DNA of 64,000 nt from UBA6522 sp965205045 (lineage in GTDB: Bacteria; Pseudomonadota; Gammaproteobacteria; Steroidobacterales; Rariloculaceae), in assembly GCA_965205045.1 (NCBI GenBank), contig OZ242031.1, forward strand, positions 4,712,001 to 4,776,000. Reading direction: 5' to 3'. The translations under genes were made by a program, and so were the position numbers. Numbering within the stretch: position 1 is the first letter of the stretch; the number at the start of each line of letters is the position of its first letter. Shown piece after piece: positions 60,413 through 64,000 of this stretch. The notes below the pieces were generated by a model. That model was not told the origin of the DNA, did no database searches, and saw only the letters and a program-made list of their open reading frames with translations.

Positions 60413-60679
60413 ATGCGCACTCGACTTGCAACCCCCGGGTTCGCGGGCGTCGCAGCAGTGATCTTCGCCGCTTCCGCCCACGCACATCATTCCGTGTCGA
60501 CAAATTACTTCAGCTACGAAGAGGCGCCGGTGGAGCTCGTCGGTACCATCACCTGCGCGAACGGCGTTTACGCAGTTGAACGCCGCCCGTGTGGCCGAAT
60601 AGTTTACGGCACCCTCGATTCCATTCGATCCGTGAGCGAATCCGCAACAGGTAACGCTTGTAGGCGTTGTTGTGCATAG
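60413..60679 (+). CDS. Small secreted protein, DUF6152-like start, truncated
   Basis: 88 codons from ATG 60413, with AAGGGGGA upstream. A signal peptide (AGVAAVIFAASAHA) ends before HHSVSTNYFSYEEAPVELVG, the N-terminal pattern of DUF6152 periplasmic proteins. Homologues of about 120 residues continue with a conserved WTNPH block; here the frame turns into unrelated Cys/Arg-rich sequence after TIT, so it is probably a truncated remnant. Confidence 0.4.
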   Translation: MRTRLATPGFAGVAAVIFAASAHAHHSVSTNYFSYEEAPVELVGTITCANGVYAVERRPCGRIVYGTLDSIRSVSESATGNACRRCCA

Positions 60680-60790
60680 TCTGCCAGGACTGGTGCGCGG
60701 CGTGCGACAACGAGGCCCGAGATTCGAAACTACCGGTTATCATTGCCGGCGCAATGTCGCATGAAGGCCGGTCAAGGGAGAACGACACGC

Positions 60791-61840
60791 ATGGCCATCG
60801 ACGAAGGCAAGAGCACCAAGGGTCAAGTGAGCAAACCCGGTGCGTTGCGCAAACCCGTCGGGGACGATCTGGACGAGAACGTGGGGCCGTGGTTTGACCC
60901 GGCAGCGAGTGAGGGGGTAGCCGCCGGGGCGGCGGGTTCGAATATCCCGGACATCAGGCCGATCAACGCCACCGCCGAAGCACGGTGGTTTTGCGATGCC
61001 CTGGATCCATCGTTCGAAACCCTTGGTGGGTTGCTGCCGAGCGGATTCGAGGCGTACGCGAGAGTCCTGCACCCGGCTTGGCGCGTACGCCGGGAGGACG
61101 GCCGGCTCGCGCGCAGCCCCGTGCGCTGGGCGGAGGTGGCGGAGATTCGCGGCACCGTTGCGCACCGGCGAATGCAGTGGCCTCAGGTCTGGGCGCTGCC
61201 GATGTTCGACGACCCGGTCATCGAGGCGTGCACGGAGGCGGGCCTTGAACCCATCGTGCAACCGGACGAAGGCACTTTGCCGCCGGAAGTGGCGCGCGCT
61301 TTGATTGAAGTGCTCGGCGAACATACCGCTGCGCCGGGGTCGTGCTTCGTCGGGGTGTGGCCCGGATTCAATCGCGAGTACCGGCAGGGCATTCCCGAAA
61401 CCGGGCGGATTTCAACCCGTGCCCGGGATTGGGACCTGTTCAGGGCCCCGCTGGAGGCGCTGGCGTTGGATTTTTTCGACATCGGAACGATGTTCCGCCA
61501 ATCGCCCAACCTGGCGTGGCCAGAAGACCGGCGTTGGTGCCTGGTCACGGACATCGACCTGGTTTCGACTTACGTGGGTGGCCCGGAGGCGCTGATTGCG
61601 CAGATTCTTGGCCACGAGTCCCTGGAGGCCTACGAGGCGGTTCCGGAAGACCGCTTTTGGGAGGATACCGAGAATCCGCTGCCCCCCGAGTCGAAACACC
61701 GGCTCGGGTTGATCGCTGACGACGACATGGTGCGATTCGAGCCGCTCGGTATCCGGGTTGTGCGCGGATGTTACAACTTGTTGTTTCGATTGAGTGGAGG
61801 AAGGTTTCCGGCCGGTGGACGCATCATCGGCCTAAAATGA
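60791..61840 (+). CDS. Hypothetical protein
   Basis: 349 aa from ATG 60791, with AAGGGAGA upstream. I do not recognise it. The N-terminal 45 residues are polar. A block GGLLPSGFEAYARVLHPAWR is followed by conserved-looking WPQVWALPMFDDPVIEA, GSCFVGVWPGF and a Trp/Asp-rich stretch, then LGIRVVRGCYNLLFRLSGG. No signal peptide or membrane segment is visible, so it is cytosolic. It is likely a real gene on codon use and ribosome site. Confidence 0.65.
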   Translation: MAIDEGKSTKGQVSKPGALRKPVGDDLDENVGPWFDPAASEGVAAGAAGSNIPDIRPINATAEARWFCDALDPSFETLGGLLPSGFEAYARVLHPAWRVRREDGRLARSPVRWAEVAEIRGTVAHRRMQWPQVWALPMFDDPVIEACTEAGLEPIVQPDEGTLPPEVARALIEVLGEHTAAPGSCFVGVWPGFNREYRQGIPETGRISTRARDWDLFRAPLEALALDFFDIGTMFRQSPNLAWPEDRRWCLVTDIDLVSTYVGGPEALIAQILGHESLEAYEAVPEDRFWEDTENPLPPESKHRLGLIADDDMVRFEPLGIRVVRGCYNLLFRLSGGRFPAGGRIIGLK

Positions 61841-61859
61841 TCTTCCCGCCGAGCGGTCA

Positions 61860-62378
61860 TCACGTTTGTAGGATTTTCAGCCTTGAAAACGGTGATTCGA
61901 ATCGGTGCCGATTGCCACTGTCATTCTGATCCCAGATCGCGACGTAACCGTATTTCGTTGGCGTCCTCCTGGTCACTCGCGTGTCGTAGTACCAGAAGAA
62001 GCCGTATTCGACTCGTATCTGCAACGCCAGCGACAACCGATATGTGATCAATTGGTCGGGTCCATAAACGTAGACGCAAAGCCCGCCCGTCTTGGCCTTC
62101 GCGACTCGTCGGTAATTGTCCCAAGACTCGTGGACATCGTGCGGCCTCAGCGTGGCGCACGAAATGTACGCAGTGGCGCTTGCGGCGGAGGACTCGGGCG
62201 ACATACCGAACTCCGGTTCGTCCGAGAAGCCGACGCTGCCCCTATTGGACACCAACCACGAGGCGACGCTCGGTCTGTTTAGCGACCGAGTATTGAATGG
62301 TATACCCGGCACAACACCGGGTTCGTGTTCTTCGATCTCGATTCCTTCGCCCTCATACGATTCGATGAGGCGATTCAA
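61860..62378 (-). CDS. Hypothetical protein, 5' end uncertain
   Basis: 172 codons from TTG 62378. The frame stays open upstream to about 62480 and reads AEVIQEINRELIQSGDRIETV, so the gene may begin earlier at a non-standard codon or have lost its start. Visible features are RRVAKAKTGGLCVYVYGPDQ and a C-terminal part rich in Tyr/Trp (GFFWYYDTRV, YGYVAIWDQ). It is AT-richer than its neighbours. No family recognised. Confidence 0.5.
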   Translation of the reverse strand: MNRLIESYEGEGIEIEEHEPGVVPGIPFNTRSLNRPSVASWLVSNRGSVGFSDEPEFGMSPESSAASATAYISCATLRPHDVHESWDNYRRVAKAKTGGLCVYVYGPDQLITYRLSLALQIRVEYGFFWYYDTRVTRRTPTKYGYVAIWDQNDSGNRHRFESPFSRLKILQT

Positions 62379-62519
62379 ATCGTCTACGGTTTCGATCCGG
62401 TCGCCCGATTGGATCAGCTCCCGATTTATTTCCTGAATGACCTCCGCAAGCCTGCCCGAAGGCAGGCCACCCAGGACTATTCAAAAGTCGGGGTGTATAG
62501 CCTGAGGCCATGGACGGGG

Positions 62520-62900
62520 AGGGATGAAGTCAGGCCGCCCAACAGCCTGGCGCGCCATCCGACGATCGCGACCGCGGCGCGGCTGGCCGGGCACCGCGGC
62601 GTGAGCGCGTTCGGGGAGGCCGGCCCCGACGAACTGCCGGACATCGTGCGCCGCCACTGGGAAGTGGGGAACCGGGTCCACCACGTGCGCGACTTCAGCC
62701 ACGGCGAGGACCGCTGCCGCGCCGCGGCAGCCCCGTGCACGCGGCGCCCACACTGCCTCCATGTGCCCGTCCATGCCCCCGGGCAGACCCGCGAACCGCC
62801 ACCACGCCGCCGCCCCGGACCGGCCGGCGGCGCCCCCGCTCCGGCAACGCGTCCCGGACGGACCCATCGGCCCGCGTCACCGGGAGAACCGCGCCGTGAC
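62520..62900 (+). pseudogene. ISAs1-family transposase fragment
   Basis: The frame includes LARHPTIATAARLAGHRGV (an ISAs1-like N-terminal piece) and IVRRHWEVGNRVHHVRDFSH followed by GEDRCR, close to the conserved C-terminal block of ISAs1 transposases (HW-x-(V/I)EN-(R/S)-(V/L)-H...GED). The catalytic middle is absent and the frame is lost after this, so it is a deletion derivative. The rest of 62379-63050 has no supported gene. Confidence 0.5.
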
Positions 62901-63050
62901 TCTTGAACAGGCCCGCAGCCGGGGCGGTCGGTCTTGAATTCGCAGGCGGATTCTGTTCAAATTCCTTCCACGCCGCATTGGTTGCCGGTGTCTCGAGGGG
63001 CAGGTCATGACATCAAACGTTCGTTTCGTTGCAGGGGTTGACAGGCGCGG

Positions 63051-63056
63051 TATAAT
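63051..63056 (+). promoter_or_regulatory. -10 box for the right-end secreted-protein gene
   Basis: TATAAT, with a TTGCAG 16 bp upstream as possible -35. (A TTGACA at 7 bp spacing is too close.) The 7-bp repeat begins directly after it. Confidence 0.5.
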
Positions 63057-63057
63057 T

Positions 63058-63137
63058 GACGCCGGACGCCGGACGCCGGACGCCGGACGCCGGACGCCGG
63101 ACGCCGGACGCCGGACGCCGGACGCCGGACGCCGGAC
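63058..63137. repeat. 7-bp tandem repeat, eleven copies of GCCGGAC
   Basis: GCCGGAC is repeated eleven times without change from 63061 to 63137, preceded by a partial GAC. It fills the presumed leader between the TATAAT box and the ATG at 63140. The unit is not a multiple of three, and the start codon lies only 3 bp after the last copy. Confidence 0.93.
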
Positions 63138-63139
63138 GC

Positions 63140-64000
63140 ATGAGGTGCGCGCGGCGGGAGGCCGGCCCGCCTGAACCGGCCGCCGCCCCTCGCGGGCGGG
63201 CGCGCAAGCTTCCCTCCCCTTCATCCGGACTGGCCGGCGGCCATGGCGCCGCTCCGGCGGTCTCGCGCCGGGCCGCGTCCCCGTGCCGCCGCCCCGCCCT
63301 CCTCCCCGTCCTCGCGCTGCTGCCCGGGGCGGTGTCCCTGCTGCCCGCCACTCCAGCCGCGGCGCAGACCGTCATCTGGTCCGCGACGCTGACAGTAGAT
63401 CAGGACGGCGTGTTATTCGGCTGCGACACCTTCATAGCTGGCCACGACAGCTGCACCATGGCGCTCACGGACGAGGACTTCGTGTACAAGGGTGTGACCT
63501 ATCGAGTCAATCGGCTATTTGTGAGCTCTACCACTGGGCGGCTGACGCTTGAGGTCGACCCGGATGCAGGGTCGAATCTTGCTGGGCTGACGTTGCATCT
63601 CGGCACTGCGCAGCTAACCGTTGGTGATGATGTCAGAGTATCATTCGGCAGAGCTTTAAGCTGGGCCAATTCCGGCGTGACCTGGACCGACAACCAGCAA
63701 GTCGCGGTGAGGCTGGCGGAGCCGCCGCCGGACTCCCTGACCCTGAGCGCCACCGACACCGCGCCGCGCGAGGGCGGCGGCCCGGTCACGGTGACGGCGA
63801 CGGTGGGCAGGACATACAGCAACGAGGTGCAGCTGAACGTCCTGCTCCGAGGCACGGCGACCTGGGGGGAGGGCAACTGGCCGGGCGCCCGGCCGCATGT
63901 CCAGCTCCCCCCCGACACGCCGAGGGGGGACGGCAGCCGGGCGTTGGCGTCCGGGGCGGACTACTGGACGCCGGCGCCGGACGGCGTGGAACGGGGCTTC
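63140..64000 (+). CDS. Secreted surface-type protein, partial (runs off the window)
   Basis: At least 287 codons. A long Arg/Ala/Pro-rich head leads to a signal peptide (LLPVLALLPGAVSLLPA and TPAAAQ), then VIWSATLTVDQ, a domain with FGCDTFIAGHDSC (two Cys) and LTDEDFVYKGVTYRV. From about residue 195, SLTLSATDTAPREGGGPVTV looks like a beta-sandwich repeat of cell-surface proteins. The function is unknown. Later internal starts are possible; this ATG was chosen because it is in frame with the signal peptide and follows the repeat. Confidence 0.7.
   Translation, partial: MRCARREAGPPEPAAAPRGRARKLPSPSSGLAGGHGAAPAVSRRAASPCRRPALLPVLALLPGAVSLLPATPAAAQTVIWSATLTVDQDGVLFGCDTFIAGHDSCTMALTDEDFVYKGVTYRVNRLFVSSTTGRLTLEVDPDAGSNLAGLTLHLGTAQLTVGDDVRVSFGRALSWANSGVTWTDNQQVAVRLAEPPPDSLTLSATDTAPREGGGPVTVTATVGRTYSNEVQLNVLLRGTATWGEGNWPGARPHVQLPPDTPRGDGSRALASGADYWTPAPDGVERGF

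Noticed and set aside
60930..60950. GGGTTCGAAT as a tRNA T-loop
   Set aside because: It lies inside a gene and no acceptor stem or anticodon arm can be folded around it.
63058..63137. Tandem array as a CRISPR
   Set aside because: The unit is 7 bp without spacers and no cas genes are present.

Overview
The window looks like a high-GC proteobacterial chromosome segment, most likely from a marine or host-associated gammaproteobacterium. This is inferred from TonB-dependent glycan uptake, a LacI-controlled alpha-glucoside locus, box and lig type aromatic catabolism genes, and many toxin-antitoxin and IS remnants. No rRNA, tRNA or CRISPR locus was seen.

Region 1 (1-34 kb) is a polysaccharide-utilisation region. 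It holds four sulfatases, a GH43, a GH97, a GH13 alpha-glucosidase, an SLC45/SUT-like MFS sugar transporter, a 939-aa TonB-dependent receptor, a tryptophan-halogenase-like flavoprotein, a serine hydrolase, an SLC13-type permease, a PadR regulator pair, an M19 dipeptidase and one LacI-family repressor. A 14-bp near-palindrome (TGCATACGTATTCA) occurs 100-145 bp upstream of four of these genes around the LacI gene, so it is a candidate operator of a local regulon. A small AT-richer two-gene insert (18.0-19.1 kb) lies next to an ISNCY-type transposase remnant.

Scattered through 5.7-38.5 kb is a set of toxin-antitoxin genes. One higBA-like module has its toxin split by a 1,642-bp IS with a 10-bp target duplication. 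A second higBA-like pair is intact, and there is an N-terminally truncated hicB. A vapBC-like module has its toxin split by a 1,920-bp IS1634-type element with a 7-bp duplication. Both split toxins can be rejoined in frame exactly by removing the IS plus one target copy, and both partner antitoxins are intact. A 167-bp MITE-like element and a Fic protein with palindromes in its promoter follow.

Region 2 (38.9-47.8 kb) has a bifunctional enoyl-CoA hydratase/3-hydroxyacyl-CoA dehydrogenase, a 4HBT thioesterase, a large SNF2-family helicase and an ATPase/PD-(D/E)XK nuclease-like protein.

Region 3 (47.8-60.4 kb) is an aromatic catabolism island. A minus-strand operon reads boxC - boxB - DUF4863 - hcrC - hcrA - hcrB. 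Divergent from it are a boxR-type regulator and an acyl-CoA ligase, followed by a 7Fe ferredoxin and a LigJ-like hydratase. Joining the reductive dehydroxylation of 4-hydroxybenzoyl-CoA (Hcr) to the oxygen-dependent benzoyl-CoA epoxidation route (Box) in one operon is the most striking metabolic feature here. boxA is not in the window.

The right end (60.4-64 kb) has hypothetical genes, an ISAs1-like remnant and a secreted-protein gene. The start codon of that gene lies directly behind eleven copies of a 7-bp repeat placed just downstream of a TATAAT box.
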